From positions 3,658,001 through 3,722,000 of the forward strand of contig NW_026946359.1 in assembly GCF_035222275.1 (NCBI RefSeq): a stretch of DNA of 64,000 bases, read 5' to 3'. Numbering within the stretch: position 1 is the stretch's first letter; every line of letters begins with the position of its first letter. A model generated the notes under the pieces. That model ran no database searches and was not told the origin of the DNA. It worked only from the letters and a program-made list of their open reading frames with translations. Shown piece after piece: positions 10,566 to 22,447 of the stretch. The position numbers and the translations under genes are program-made. The DNA comes from Podospora bellae-mahoneyi (lineage: Eukaryota > Ascomycota > Sordariomycetes > Sordariales > Podosporaceae).

Positions 10566-11275
10566 TCTTGAGGTATGGTTACCTAGGCTAGAAAAAGGGT
10601 TTCTAGCTATCCTTTCATGTTTCTCTTCTTGGCTGGTCTGGGAACGGGGGGTGTTTGGTCGTTATCGGTCTCTTTCTCCATCATTGAAGGCGTTTTGATT
10701 GTTACTGCGTGTGTGATGGTATGGGGAAGGAAAACGGGAGATACCCTCTTTTGTGTGTTGCATATATGTGTATGATCCCTGGGTGGACATGAGATAAATA
10801 TCAATGTGTGGTAATTTATTTACGACAGGAATGAGTTGTTGTTGGTGAGGACTGCAGCCTTGTCATATGTTTGTGATGTGCTCGGAGGGGGTGTGAGTAC
10901 AGCATGTGGCTGGCGAGCACTTGCACAGCACAACAAGGGTGGGCAAGACATTGATATTTCTCGGAACCAATTTCCGACGCCGTTACGGTGTAACGAGCAG
11001 GTTGGCTGTTGTATACGTGCATGACGTGGGTAAGTGCCGGGCTTGACTTGACCGAGCACCCTGGGCAAACTTGTTCTCTTTGTACGATATCACAAGGTCG
11101 TAGTTTCCCACGCTCGGTGAGCATTCAAACTGGCACCTGTCCATGTCAAATATGTCAACATCTTACAGCCTCCAATTCAAGACCAGCTTTGTATACACAA
11201 ACCAAAACCTCATCCGGGAATTACAACAACGCTATACTTTTGAACGACCCACTCCCCCTTGTGACGCGTCCTCAA
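10566..11275. other. Convergent intergenic gap
   Basis: The 3' flanks of the AIG1-like gene and GUP1 meet here. Only short, unsupported frames are present. Confidence 0.4.
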
Positions 11276-13369
11276 TCAACACTTCAAGTTGATCCCCCGT
11301 CTCAGCTCCCCCTGCCTAATCTCAAACATGACCTGTATCCCCACAAACAGCGCCGTACACGCCGTGACCAAAAACACCAGTCCTATATCTTTTGTCAGCA
11401 TCCCATTTCCCCATCATAACGTGTGTCACATACCAGAATAATCCCTAAAAACTCCACTGATAATAGCCTTGAGCCCATCCTACACACACACACACACACA
11501 CATCAGTTAGCATCCCCTCTAATCATCCCAAACAAAATCACAATAAAGTACTCACCAACCCAACCGCAAACCCCACCAAATTCGCCGAAATCATCATCAG
11601 CACATTGCCCACCCCCCCCAACCCACAAAGCCACCTATAAGTCCTCTCCCTTCCTTTAAAATCTTCCTTCCTCACCAACAGTCCCGCCACAATCTCCGGT
11701 ATGAAAAACAACACCACCAACCACCCCCAAATCAGCAAATTCAGCTTGATGTCATGCCACAGCGCCACAAACGTAAAAACAACCAAATACGTCACCACCG
11801 TCCTCACCCCCTGCCCCAAAGACCTGAAGCTTGAACCCCCCAGCGGAATATAAATATACCGCAGCAGCCACCGATAATAACTCCTATGCCACCCCCGCCA
11901 AAACGACAAGGCCGAGTAATTATTCGACATGCACCTCAGCATGTTCTCCGGTGGATCAATCCCATCAACCAACGACCAGAGTCGAAAGAATCTCCAGGGA
12001 AGGAGGAGCTTGAGCCAGACGATGTGCAGGTTGAAGTATGACAACAGAGAGATCTGAGCGGGCGTGTAAGTCGACCATTCAGGGCGTGACTTGCTTATCG
12101 CGCCGACATAGTCGTAGTGAAGCACCAGCTCCATGCAGAGCAGCACCAGCAGAAACCGAATCGCATACTTCCACGTTCGTGCCGAAGAAATCGTCGCTGA
12201 TCGGTACCGCGACTGCGAGATGTAATCGTTGAACGTAATAATCGGACCCGTTAGATACAGCGGCGCATAAACCGCATACCCGACATAGTTCCTGAAGCTG
12301 TAATCACCCTTTTGAGCCGGCAGGGCAATCCGGTCTCGCTCAGAGAGGTTGGACAGGTCAAGGTTCTTCTTCTTATGCGTGTCAGCATCTCTCTAACAGG
12401 GTGAACACAACGAACAAAACATACCTCAACCACCCCCCCCACCGTATTCCTACCATCCAAACTCCAGTAATAATCCAAACTAAAACTAACCAGCCTCAAA
12501 ACCGTGATATTAAACAAAATCTCCCACCTCCCCATCAACCCCCCAAACCCATCCATCCACTCCCCCAACCTCACCACCGCCGGCAGGTCAACAACCATAT
12601 TCTTCCTGTCAATCCCCAACGTGCCCGTCACTAGTCGGGCAACATACCCAAACCTATACCCCGAACAAACCTCATTCGCAAACAAGGTACATATATTAAA
12701 AACCCACGTCCCAACCGGCACATACCTCCTCGGCATCCCCTTCGCAATCGCATAATTCCCCGCCAGTATCACCAACACCTTGATCGCCGAGAAACCATGC
12801 AAAATTACCAAAAATACCAGCGCAAACACAAAATCAAACGATGTCCGCTGACGAAACCGCATTTCCACCCCTTCGGCACTGTTTTCTTTTACATCACCCC
12901 TTGTGGTGACCATGTTGTACACTCTCCTGAGTAAAGGGTGGAAAAGTAACAATGCAGCCATGGCGGGGAGGTTCCGCCTGAATGTTCTGTATTGGGCGTC
13001 TGAATTGTCGATTTTGCGGCCTGGGATCCAGCCTTCTGACAGAAAACGCTCGAACTTGGGGTAGCGGGGGTCCGAGGGGCGGGAGACGGAGTAGGCGACG
13101 TAGAACATGGAGGGGACGGCGAGGAGGAAGACGAGGTAGTAGAGGTAGAATTCGGGGGTTTTCCACTTGGGGGGTGAGGTTCCATTGGTGGGGGGTTTGG
13201 GGGAGGTCGAGTCCCGTCGTTTATCGGGGGAACGGGCTTCGAGGGGGCGGTAGGGGACGCCCGAGGGGGTGGTGAAGCGGGTGTCGAGGGTGTCGAGGGT
13301 GTAGATATTTCGGAGGAAGGCCAGCGGGCCGGTGCCGCTGCCGCTGCCGCTGCCGCCGTTCGGCGCCAT
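11276..13369 (-). CDS. GUP1: MBOAT-family membrane protein Gup1
   Basis: Four exons on the minus strand (12425-13369, 11556-12371, 11434-11479, 11276-11388) have consistent phases and give 639 residues. After a Gly/Ser-rich start (MAPNGGSGSGSGTG) come about ten membrane helices. The MBOAT core shows SFRNYVGYAVYAPLYLTGP, FWRGWHRSYYRWLLRYIYIP and FVALWHDIKLNLLIWGW, where the last His is the invariant MBOAT histidine. The short third exon encodes DGLKAIISGVFRDY and the last exon supplies the final helix. Yeast Gup1 acts in the ER as an acyltransferase remodelling GPI-anchor lipids (older literature: glycerol uptake). The start is the second possible codon (ATG); a GTG four codons upstream was rejected. 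Length fits the family (about 560-650). Confidence 0.92.
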
Positions 13370-14996
13370 GGTTGCGGTCACGGTTGGAGGGGATCGTTTG
13401 TTGTCGTCGAGTGGTGATGGGGGATGGAGGTGGTGGTTATATCATTTCCGCCCTTTGATTCGGAATCTCAAAGGCGTAAAATGCCAATGGCAACTAAAGT
13501 AAACGACTGTGCTGAAGAAGATTGATGGATTTTTCAAAAGAAAAAAGAGTGGCTGTAGTCGGTTAAGGTAAAAGTGTCGAGAAATGGTGGTCAGAGGACA
13601 TTCGTCTCGAGTTGCCCGGCTCCGTGTCTGTTCACAGGGGCGCGGTTGATGGTGTCAGCTGGAGCCCGCCAACGGTGGAACCGCGGTCCAGCCGTTGTGT
13701 TACGGTTTGTGGGGTCGGTTGCCGCCGGCTGTGTTGAGCTGGGGGCGCACTGACCACTTTTTGACCCCTTTCTTGATGTTGCCCCTGAGCCCCTTTTTTG
13801 TTTTGGTGATGGTGAGGTTGTTATGGAACAGGCGGCGCGAAAAAAAAAAAAAAAAAGGTGAAAATATCTGGGATATTTTGGTGTTTGGGACTGTTGAGGT
13901 CGGGAAAAATGGTTTTGGTCGGTGTTGGTGGGCAAATGTTGCGATGTTTTGAAATGGACAGCTGTGGAAGTGAATGTATGGGTCGGAGTGGTGAATAACT
14001 TCAAGCTGGGATTTGTTGTTTTGTTGGTTATTTGGGATATAAAGTTGAGTACCCAAAAGTGTTTAGTGTTGGAAGGTGCATGAGCTGGATTTTCTACACC
14101 TGAAGCCCAAGAAGTGAGTGCCCCAAGCAGTGCAAGAGCATGTGTGAAAGTTGAAGTGGCAGTATATAACCTCGGTTTTCTGCGTCAACAATTGCTCCTC
14201 TTGTCTGATTCACCATCATATCGCACGATGGCCGATGGCCATGTGATCTTCGACGTGATCGTGAACCAGATACGAGGAGTGTTTTGCTTGGAATCTCACC
14301 TCAAACCGTCGGGAATTCGAGCGCAGACTCGTTTCTTTGTCTTTTTCTGCATCAGTATCATGACCGACGTATGCCAAAAAGAAAGAGCACGAAGGATACG
14401 GTCCCTTATTTTAAACAAGAAGGTATTCTCTGCATAGGGTTAAAAGGCGCAGTTGTTTACGATGACGCATCCTTTAACCCCATGTAGAGAATGTTTTGCT
14501 CTTCCCACCAGAATCCCAATTTCAAGTCGATGGGTTCGAAATGTCGACCGATCATCATCTGTCCATTTTTTATGCTCTCGAGTCTTTGCTTCGGGCTTAA
14601 GAGCACCCCCGCCCCGCCATATAGCCTTCGTTTCCTGCCCAATTACTATCGTTCCCTGCATTTGGTTTATGGCCAAGTAGCACGACCAAATGCCGGGGTG
14701 TGTTTTTTGTCGATTTTGAAGACTGCTCTGCTAATACGATCGTGTTCAAAACGTTCGCTGAGCGCTGTTCCTTTTTTCCTCCACACAGCCCGGCCACACT
14801 CCCTCATCTTTATTATGCACCAGCACAGTTAGGTATCGTTAGTCACATCAGCTCCTTTTCCTGCACCTCAAAGCCACCAACAATCACTTACTCCACCCCC
14901 ACAGCAACAAAGCCTTTTTACCAAATAATTTCATTCATTCTTCCCTTCATATACTCATCAATCATTCTATTTACACCACCCCGTCTCCCCATCCCT
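13370..14996. other. Intergenic region with one notable hairpin
   Basis: This is the GUP1 promoter side and the 3' flank of the F-box gene. It contains an A tract at about 13840-13857, a 68-bp hairpin at 14425-14492 listed separately, and only short overlapping frames. Confidence 0.4.
14425..14492. repeat. Near-perfect inverted repeat (hairpin, 24-bp arms)
   Basis: The left arm 14425-14447 starts ATTCTCTGCATAGGGTTAAA. The right arm 14471-14492 is its reverse complement, apart from one G:T pair, one mismatch and one bulged base. The loop is about 23 nt. No target-site duplication is evident at its ends. It could be an RNA hairpin or a tiny MITE remnant. Confidence 0.7.
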
Positions 14997-16627
14997 CTAC
15001 GCCCCCATAACCCCATAACTCCTCACCCTCGAAAAGAAAAAAGGCTTATCATTCCTCAGCGTAAACTCAGCCCAATCATCCGTCAGCCTATTCCAGCTAT
15101 AAAACCCCCTCCAAGCCAACTTATTATTCCTCGCCCCCTTCCCCGCGCTCTTCAGCGTCAGATCCAACCTGTACACATATTTACTCACCCCCTCCGTCTC
15201 CACCATCACATCCCCTTCAACCTCGCTCAGACTAGCCCCCGGGTTATCCCCCGCCCTCGCCAACCTCCATCTGCCCTTTAGCGCTGACTCCATCACATGT
15301 CCCGAATGGTGGGAGGCATAAGTCTCACGGGTAAGGTGGTGAACCACATCGTTTGGTTCCGCTGTAGTCAACAGTGACAAACAAGTCCCGTCCCGGAAAA
15401 ATCGTAGGTACCGGTAGTACGTCACGACATGAATCGGCGCTCCCCAAGTGATACTGTTCGAATTAGCCATCCCGCTCCGGACGTAGTTCACGGTGCTGAT
15501 ATAACACCCATTAAACCTCAACCTCGGACGAAGACGGAACATCCGTTGCCAACTCGACCCGTAAAGGCTGTTGAAAAACGCCAGCGTATTGGCTGTCGAT
15601 TCATCAGCCAACTTCTCCGCCCGTTTCTCCAGGTCAAAAACTGGCACAACAAAACTATCCTCTTGTTCAGTCTCCGTTGGCGAAGTCGCACCGCTGCTCT
15701 GCGTAAACGCCTCCGCAGCAGCCGCCTCCTCAGCCGCCTCCCGCTCGAGATCCTCCTCGGCAAGCGGCTCCCAAGTGATCTGCCTCTGCCAGTGGTAGTG
15801 CATCCCCCCAAAACCAAACTCCACCCCCAAACAAATCCGCCGCCATATCCTATCCTCCGTCACGACCAAAAACGCAAGCCGCTTGCATACCTGCGCCAGA
15901 CGAACAAAGTCACCCACATCCGCGACAGCAACGTCACGGAGGATGTGAACAAGTATCTCATCAGGCAGGTTCGAAATCGGGCAGGGAGGCTGAGGCATGC
16001 CCTCGATTTCTGGCGGCACCGGCTCAATAGTCAAACCCGCAAAACTGGCGATGAGCTCCTTCATAGTCTGAGGCTGATCGGCTTTTGCATCCCCCAGTGC
16101 TGCAGCCGTAGAGGAATCCCCCGACTTTGGTGCTGCCATCTTTTGGGGAAATTTCGCCCTGGGGAAGTGCTTCGCTTTGTAGTTTTGATCGACTTGGTCA
16201 TCCATCTGAATGTTGGGTCAGCATTCAGTTCCAGTTAGAGTGTAGGAGGAGCAAGACATACCCTAAACGCCTTTCTATACAGCCTCAAACTATCCCCCAA
16301 ATTCCCCGCCGCCTCCCTTTCCACAGCCTTCTCATAATGCTCGAGAGCGGTGATTGGCTCCTTCTTAGTGGGCACAGCGGCAATTCCTGTAATTGTGGCC
16401 GGCTGTCCGGGTTCATCAAACACCTTTGTAGGTACATAATCCTCCTCATACTCCTTGGCGATCGGCTTCTTCGTAGGAGGAGGCGGCTTCTTCGACCCCG
16501 TCGATGGTCCAGCCGTAGCATGTTGATGCTGACGGGGGCGGTGTGACTGCTGATGTCTAGCCCTGACCTCAGCCCTCCACTGCTCCCTAAACGACTCAAG
16601 ATCAGGGTTTGTCTCTGAAGATTCCAT
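14997..16627 (-). CDS. F-box protein of the Hrt3/Pof7/FBXO9 type
   Basis: Two exons, 16262-16627 and 14997-16205 (GTATGT...TTCAG, 56 bp), give 524 residues starting MESSETNPDLESFREQW. Residues about 98-125 are the TPR/MIT-like helix pair of FBXO9 proteins (HYEKAVEREAAGNLGDSLRL, then YRKAFR joined to MDDQVDQNYK across the splice). An F-box lies at about 195-240 (ISNLPDEILVHILRDVAVAD, then RLAQVCKRLAFLV). The C-terminal domain carries SWQRMFRLRPRLRFNGCYIS, VVTYYRYLRFFRDGTCLSL and FYSWNRLTDDWAEF, typical of Hrt3/Pof7. Such proteins are substrate receptors of SCF ubiquitin ligases; substrates here are unknown. The splice restores the conserved YRKAFRMDDxVDxxYK block, which supports the intron. 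Confidence 0.9.
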
Positions 16628-17429
16628 TTTGTTCAACAAATGTGATAATGAGTGAGACTTGCAAATGCCGAGAGGTCCGTCCGTGTGGCGATTGTGATAT
16701 CGACGACTTGGTCGGTTGAATTGAGGAAAATGCAAGCGGAAGAGAATCCAGTCTTGTAATAAAATAGGTAACTCAAACTAAAGACGGGCTCGTTAACCGC
16801 AAAATAATTCAAACAGTCATCGATTCACCGAAAGCGGTGATGTGCATATTTACGAGGAGGAGGTTGTGTCATTCGGCGAGCGGATGGGGATAAGAGTTCC
16901 GGCCGGCGCGATAAGCAAGCTTGGGCCACCCACTGAAGATCAGAGTTAACACGCACTGTGACGTTCTGCCAAGCCTCCCGAGTTCTTTTGTGTCTTTTGA
17001 ATATCTTCAAAACAATGTCGCGGCTTTTGAAGAGCATGATGGCTGTTTTCCACATAAACCATCACATATGACTATATTCAGGTGCCGAGACATTCATTAC
17101 TCATCATCAGTGACACAACCAGACAGCACCCGCAGCCTTCACCCGGAGTGTGACTCTTATATCTCGGAGGACAAAAGGCAAAGGCACCCATGTGCTCTCC
17201 AGCATGCGCCAGCCGCACCGAGTAAGCAATTAGGTACGTCAAGATAGACTGTCTAATGAACGCCAGGCAAAATGAACTAACCCTGAATCGCACTGCTCTC
17301 ACAAGAAAAGAATTCGCTCCACCTTTTGCTGACACAGCTTCAGTAGCCCCTATTTACCCCTGAGCCAGATTCGTGTACAAGATCGTCCATCGACACTAAG
17401 CCAACCAATCATACAGATCCTGAAGGTAA
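16628..17429. other. Intergenic gap upstream of the F-box gene
   Basis: This is the F-box gene promoter and leads into the ribokinase relic. Open frames here are short and unsupported. Any missing N-terminal half of the relic would lie here, but I find no PfkB N-terminal motifs. Confidence 0.4.
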
Positions 17430-18064
17430 CCTTGGCTTCCGGAGAGCCTCGTGCTCCCCTTGGAATTTGTTGTGTTTGGGAAACAATTGCTGTCAGAGGG
17501 TCATCAGAATGGCATCGACTTTTGCCTCAACGCGGCGCCTGCGACCCCCGTCGGCAAGTGCTTCTACCGGCACCTCACGCACTTGCTTGTCAACAAATCG
17601 GAAGCGGCCATCATGTCGGGCCGGGATAGGGACGAGGTCAACCAAGACAGCTGGTCGACCATCGCACACGAGTTTCTAGACCGTGGCGTGAAGAATATGG
17701 TCATCACGCTGGCCGCCCTGGGCACGTTCTGCGCCAATGCCGATGGCAGCGCTCACTGCCCTGCGTATGACGTTGTCGTCAAGGACACCACCGGAGCAGG
17801 GTAAAGCTGGAACCGTTACAGGCACTGAGCTGCCTCCAGTCATTCTGTACGAGCGCTAATAGGAACAGGGATGCCTTTACCGGGGCTTGTTCCTCAGACT
17901 ACCTACGCCAAAAGGCCAAAGGGACTTGGGACATCAGAAGCGCTGTCGTTCGTGCAAACAAAGCTGCGGCAATGACCATCATGAATGTCGGAGCGCAGGA
18001 TGGCATCCCGTGGTCGGACGAGATAGATAGATTTGATGCTCCTCACAGTGAGGCTTCTATTTGA
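17430..18064 (+). pseudogene. 5'-truncated ribokinase (PfkB family) relic
   Basis: From about 17442 to 17803 one frame reads a clear PfkB C-terminal half: LPLEFVVFGKQLLSEGHQNG, CLNAAPATPVGK, LLVNKSEAAIMSG, then VKNMVITLAALGTFCA and the catalytic-loop region VVVKDTTGAG. An intron-like stretch (GTAAAG...AACAG, about 17803-17868) interrupts just before DAFTGACSSDYLRQK and NKAAAMTIMNVGAQDGIPW, ending at a TGA at 18062-18064. The TGAGDAF anion-hole/catalytic block is retained. The N-terminal half (substrate-binding GGNxxN region) is absent, and an in-frame stop lies just upstream at 17427. Full ribokinases are about 320-350 residues; about 190 remain. Likely a dead fragment, though an unseen distant 5' exon cannot be excluded. 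Confidence 0.7.
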
Positions 18065-18099
18065 GCGGGCAACAGACCAGGGCCGAGTGGTGCAGAAGT

Positions 18100-18514
18100 G
18101 AACGAGGGAGAAACCGGGGACCAGAAACCGTTCAAAATATAGTTGGATGAATCCTTCAGTTATTTCAGCTTCTGAACTTAGATTTTGCTGGAGCTCCCCC
18201 ATTATCTGCTCAATAACCTCTGCAGCACGCAGCTCTGTCCTCAAATCCTGCCAGTCCTTCCACGGGCGCACCGGGTGTATAAAGTCGTAGCCATCCCTCC
18301 GCTCCGCCATCTTCCGCAAAACGGCCTGCATCCCTTGTTTTACGGCAAGGAGGTGCCGGATTTCCACACATCCTTGCCTTTCCACTTGCAGGGAACGGCG
18401 ACGCCTAGCGTGGCAAAGTTTTTCTCTGTTGTGTGACGGTTGCGGTATCCATCTTGAGCTCACAGGAGAGCTAGTTTCTTTGTTCAGCATCGTCCCTTTC
18501 AACAACAGCCTCAA
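18100..18514 (-). pseudogene. Possible frame-broken coding relic, family unknown
   Basis: One minus-strand frame reads AERRDGYDFIHPVRPWKDW and RAAEVIEQIMGELQQNLSSE. The frame beside it, immediately upstream (about 18346-18420), reads FATLGVAVPCKWKGKDVW. Both stretches look more protein-like than shadow frames, yet they do not share a frame and no full gene can be drawn. I recognise no family. This is a weak call; it may be chance. Confidence 0.25.
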
Positions 18515-18603
18515 ACAACAGCATCAGACAACAGCATCAGACAACAGCATCAGACAACAGCATCAGACAACAGCATCAGACAACAGCATCAAACCTCAAC
18601 AGA
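18501..18603. repeat. 13-bp tandem repeat (minisatellite)
   Basis: The unit ACAACAGCATCAG is repeated about six to seven times with little divergence, flanked by decayed copies (CAACAGCCTCAA and AAACCTCAACAG). No gene spans it. Confidence 0.85.
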
Positions 18604-18764
18604 AATGTCTGGAGAATCCAACTTGAGAATTACCAGTCAAACGTACACCTACTCATTCTTCATGGGAATACCATGCTTCACACATATCGAACCTTTTAAG
18701 TAAGACCAAGAAACCAAGACTGTGACAAGTATCCTGTAACCGCATCTTAGAAGTATATCCTCCT

Positions 18765-18830
18765 CACCTTTGAATGCCGAGCTAGTACTCAGATGGGTGA
18801 CCACTGTGGAATCCGCAGTGTTGTGTGTTT
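18765..18830 (+). pseudogene. 5S rRNA relic (3' half)
   Basis: The segment CCGAGCTAGTACTCAGATGG, GTGACCACTGTGGAATCC, GCAGTGTTGTGTG followed by TTTTAG matches the 3' half of the intact 5S gene at 59202-59320. The 5' half, which should begin ACATACGACC about 119 nt before the end, is not recognisable. Partial 5S copies are known in fungi with dispersed 5S genes. Confidence 0.75.
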
Positions 18831-19146
18831 TAGTTCTTTTTTGCTTTCTATCTTCTCTTCCATATAAACCTGATATTAGGGAGGTGAGAGAAGTAAACCT
18901 GGGATGGACCTCTTTTGCTTGCCATAGTCAGCAATTGCAACACAGCCTTCAGCCAGAAATATGAACTTGACAATGCCTATTTTACATAGAAGAATCCAAA
19001 AAGCAGAAGAAAAAAGTATACGGTCACAAAGGGAATTTATAGAGCAAAGCTTGTAGGTACTTTTATCGGGATTTCAAAACTACCAACACCACACGCCATG
19101 CCGATCCCGTTAGCTCATTGATTATTTCACTTTGAAAGCAACAGTC
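18831..19146. other. Gap 3' of alanyl-tRNA synthetase
   Basis: No gene seen; it includes the 3' flank of the minus-strand AlaRS gene. Confidence 0.4.
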
Positions 19147-21762
19147 TCAAAGGCTAAGCTCCTTCATCTTCTCCTCCAACCATTGTTGAGCCTTGGTGAC
19201 GGCCTCATCAAGCTTCTCAGGGTTGGAACCAGCACCCTGGCGACTGGGCTCCTTACCGCCCGTCTTACCGCCAATCTACTCGATGTCATTAGCTTTTGTC
19301 TTTTGTTGGTCATTTATACTCGGGGCAAACTCACAATCTCGGTAACAGCAGCAGTCCACTGCTCAGCGGTAACACCCTTCAAGTCGGTACCGACATAAAC
19401 ACCATGTACGACAGCCTCATCCTTGCTTCCAGCAAACAGATACACACTCTTGGCCTTGTCCTTGCTCTTGTAGTAAGTCATCACCTCAGAGATGGCCTTG
19501 GCGTTGGCAGAGATGGGCAAGTGCCCAACGAACGCCTTGGCGTCCTTGTTCTTCTCATCGGCAAAGAACTTTTGAACGGTAGACAGAGCAGTCCCGCTCT
19601 CAGCCTTTTGCCTCTTCTTTTGCTCGTCAAGGACTGACTTCTGAATGGTGGCAAACTTCTTACGCAACTCTTCCTTGGTTAAGACGGAGATGACGAGAGC
19701 ATCGAGATCGACGGACGCAGCCTTGACCAACGAAACCTTCTCGGGGCCAAACTCCAAGGCAGCGATGTGATCGAGTCTGTCGCTGAAGTCCTTGGCGTCT
19801 TGCTGAGCCTGGTGGGCACCGGTACCCGTGTAGGCGACGATACGTCTGATACCCTTGGCAATACCGCTTTCCTCAACAATGATCAGGTCCTTGATGAGGC
19901 CAGTGGCGTCAACGTGAGTACCACCGCAGAACTCAACGCTGAACTGGCGCCACTCAGGGTTCTTGGGGTCCTTGAGCATCTCCTCAACAGAGGCACCGAC
20001 GGACACCACTCTGACAGGGTCAGGGTACGTCTCACCAAAGACGGCACGAAGGCCGTTGATTTCTCTAGCCTCGGCCAGGGAAACATCCTTGGCGTACACC
20101 TTGAGGTTCTTGCGGATATCGGCGTTGGAGAGCTCCTCAATGCGCTTGATCTCGGGCAGTGTCACCTGCGTCTTGTGGCTGAAATCGAAGCGCAGCTTGT
20201 CCTGATCGACGAGCGAGCCGGCCTGGTTGACCGTATCGCCGAGCACTTCTCTCAGGGCATGGTTGAGGACGTGAGTGCCGGTGTGGTTGTTGCGGATGGG
20301 TTGGCGACGGAGCTCGTCAAATTCGCACTTGACGACATCACCAGCCTTCAAGTTGCCGTACTCGAGGAAACCGGAGTGAACGACGTAACCACCGAATTCT
20401 TGAGTATCGAGGACCTTGAACTCAGCTTCATCGTCAATGATGATCCGACCAGTGTCGGCAACCTGACCACCGGATTCAGCGTAGAAGTTGGTCTTGTCGA
20501 GGATGATGCCCAGGGGCGTCTTTGGTGGCACATCCTTGCTGTTCTCGATAAACTCGGAACCGTTGAAGATGAGCTGGATTTTACCTTCGCTGCTCTGCGC
20601 AGAGTATTTGGCCTCCGAGTCCGTCCGGGGGATGTTCCGGTCATTCTCTAACTCGGAAATGTGATGAACCGTGAGCTTAGGGAATGTGGTGACGGCTTCC
20701 TTGACCGCCTTGGAAGCCTCGCGAGCCTTCTCCTGGGCAACCTTGACCTCCTCTTCGTCGATGGTAAGGCCGCGCTCCTCGGCCATCAACTTGGTGAGAT
20801 CCACTGGGAAACCAAAGGTATCGTACAGACGCCAAACATCGGCACCGGAAAGCTTCTTCTCGCCAGCCTTGGTCGCAGCAGCGGCATACTTCTCAAACAT
20901 GGCCTCACCACGGTCGAGGGTAACAGCGAAAGCAACCTCCTCCTCATCAAGGATTTCTTTGATATCGGCCTCCTTCTTCTTGAGCTCGGGAAATTGCTCG
21001 CCCATCTGTTCGACCAAAGCAGGAAGAATCTGGGAGAAGAAAGAACCAATGTTGGCATTGAGGTACTTCCTGGCGTAGCGGACACCTCTGCGGAGAACAC
21101 GGCGAACGACGTAACCGCGGCCGATGTTGCCGGGAACAGCACCATCAGCGATGGAGAAGGAGAGGAGACGAATGTGGTCGGCAACAACACGGAGCGCGGT
21201 ATCGACACCATCGACGTCGTCCTTGCCGTACTTGTCGCTGTATGGGCGGGAACCGCTGACTTCGACGATCTTGGCGAACAGAGGGGCGAAAACATCGGTA
21301 TCATAGTTGGAAGACTTGTGCTGGAGGGCAGATACCAGACGCTCAAAACCCATACCGGTATCAATGTGCTTTGCGGGGAGAGGCTTGAGGCTCCTGTCCT
21401 TTTGCCTGTCGTATTGCATGAAGACGTTGTTCCAGATCTCTACCACGAGAGGGTCGTCCTGGTTGACGAGATGCGCAGCATTTCTCCCACCAACCTTGTC
21501 GTAATGAACCTCGGAGCACGGCCCGCATGGCCCTTGGTCGCCCATTTCCCAGAAATTGTCCTTCATGTTGCCGGGAAGGATGTGGTCCTCTGGTACTCCT
21601 TGGTCGAGCCAGAGCTGCCTGGCCTCGAGATCTGGTTCCAGGCCCATGGCTTCGTTGCCCTCGAAGTAGGTCACATAGAGGCGATTAGGGTCGAGACCGT
21701 ACACCTTGGTGAGCAACTCCCATGTCCACCCAATAGCCTCCCTCTTGAAGTAGTCGCCAAAC

Positions 21763-21794
<32 letters not shown>

Positions 21795-22447
21795 ATGGTA
21801 GGAATCCTTGCCTACATCGTCAAGGTCGTTGTGCTTTCCACCGGCACGGATGCATTTTTGTGTGTCGGCAGCACGCTTGAGCGCAGCCATGGGCTCAGTC
21901 TTGCCTACTGTTCCCAGGAACAGAGGCTTGAACTGGGCCATGCCCGAGTTGATGAAGAGCAGTGTCGGGTCATTGTGAGGCACGACCGACGACGATGGGA
22001 CTGAGGTGTGATGTTAGCACAGGCTGTTGCAGAAGAGAAGCTAGACTAGATTGAAGCGCATAGCTGGTGCGAATACATGGCTCGAAGGATGATTTTTTGC
22101 AAAAGTGTGTGGCGATATCAACCCCACCAAGGTCAAACTTGATCTTGGTGGTTATGATAAGACTGATGAGGTTTGTTGGACCACTGCTACAATCATTGTG
22201 ATTGTTTTCTGCAAGACATGCAACTCTCTTTGAGCAGAGAAATAGAGAAATATCCAGCTTTGAATAAGGGCCTCTTTGCTGTGGTCATCCTTCGACCTGT
22301 GTAACCAGCAGCCAGTATATTTCGATACAGCGTGCATGGAGGGGTAATAGTGTATCGATATCACATACCGATGGTGTGGCCCCGCTCTTCAAAGAATTTC
22401 AAAAACGTCTCCCGGACGCGGGGGCCTGTCCACTGGGGTTCCGTCAT
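19147..22447 (-). CDS. Alanyl-tRNA synthetase (cytosolic and probably mitochondrial)
   Basis: Three exons (22369-22447, 19335-22000, 19147-19275) with fitting phases give 957 residues starting [20 protein letters not shown]. The class II catalytic part follows ([47 protein letters not shown]). The editing domain has [12 protein letters not shown] (about 593) and [12 protein letters not shown] (about 716), the metal-binding His/Cys sets. The C-Ala region ends with a short last exon ([12 protein letters not shown]...MKELSL). It charges tRNA-Ala. Many fungi make both compartment forms from one gene. Here the open frame continues upstream of the chosen ATG with an Arg/Ser/Leu-rich, mostly non-acidic stretch suited to mitochondrial import (see findings). 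The first intron (367 bp) is unusually long for this window. Confidence 0.97.

Noticed and set aside
20661-22004. Plus-strand open frame of 447 codons over alanyl-tRNA synthetase
   Set aside because: Antisense shadow of a strongly conserved gene with biased codons; no independent motifs.
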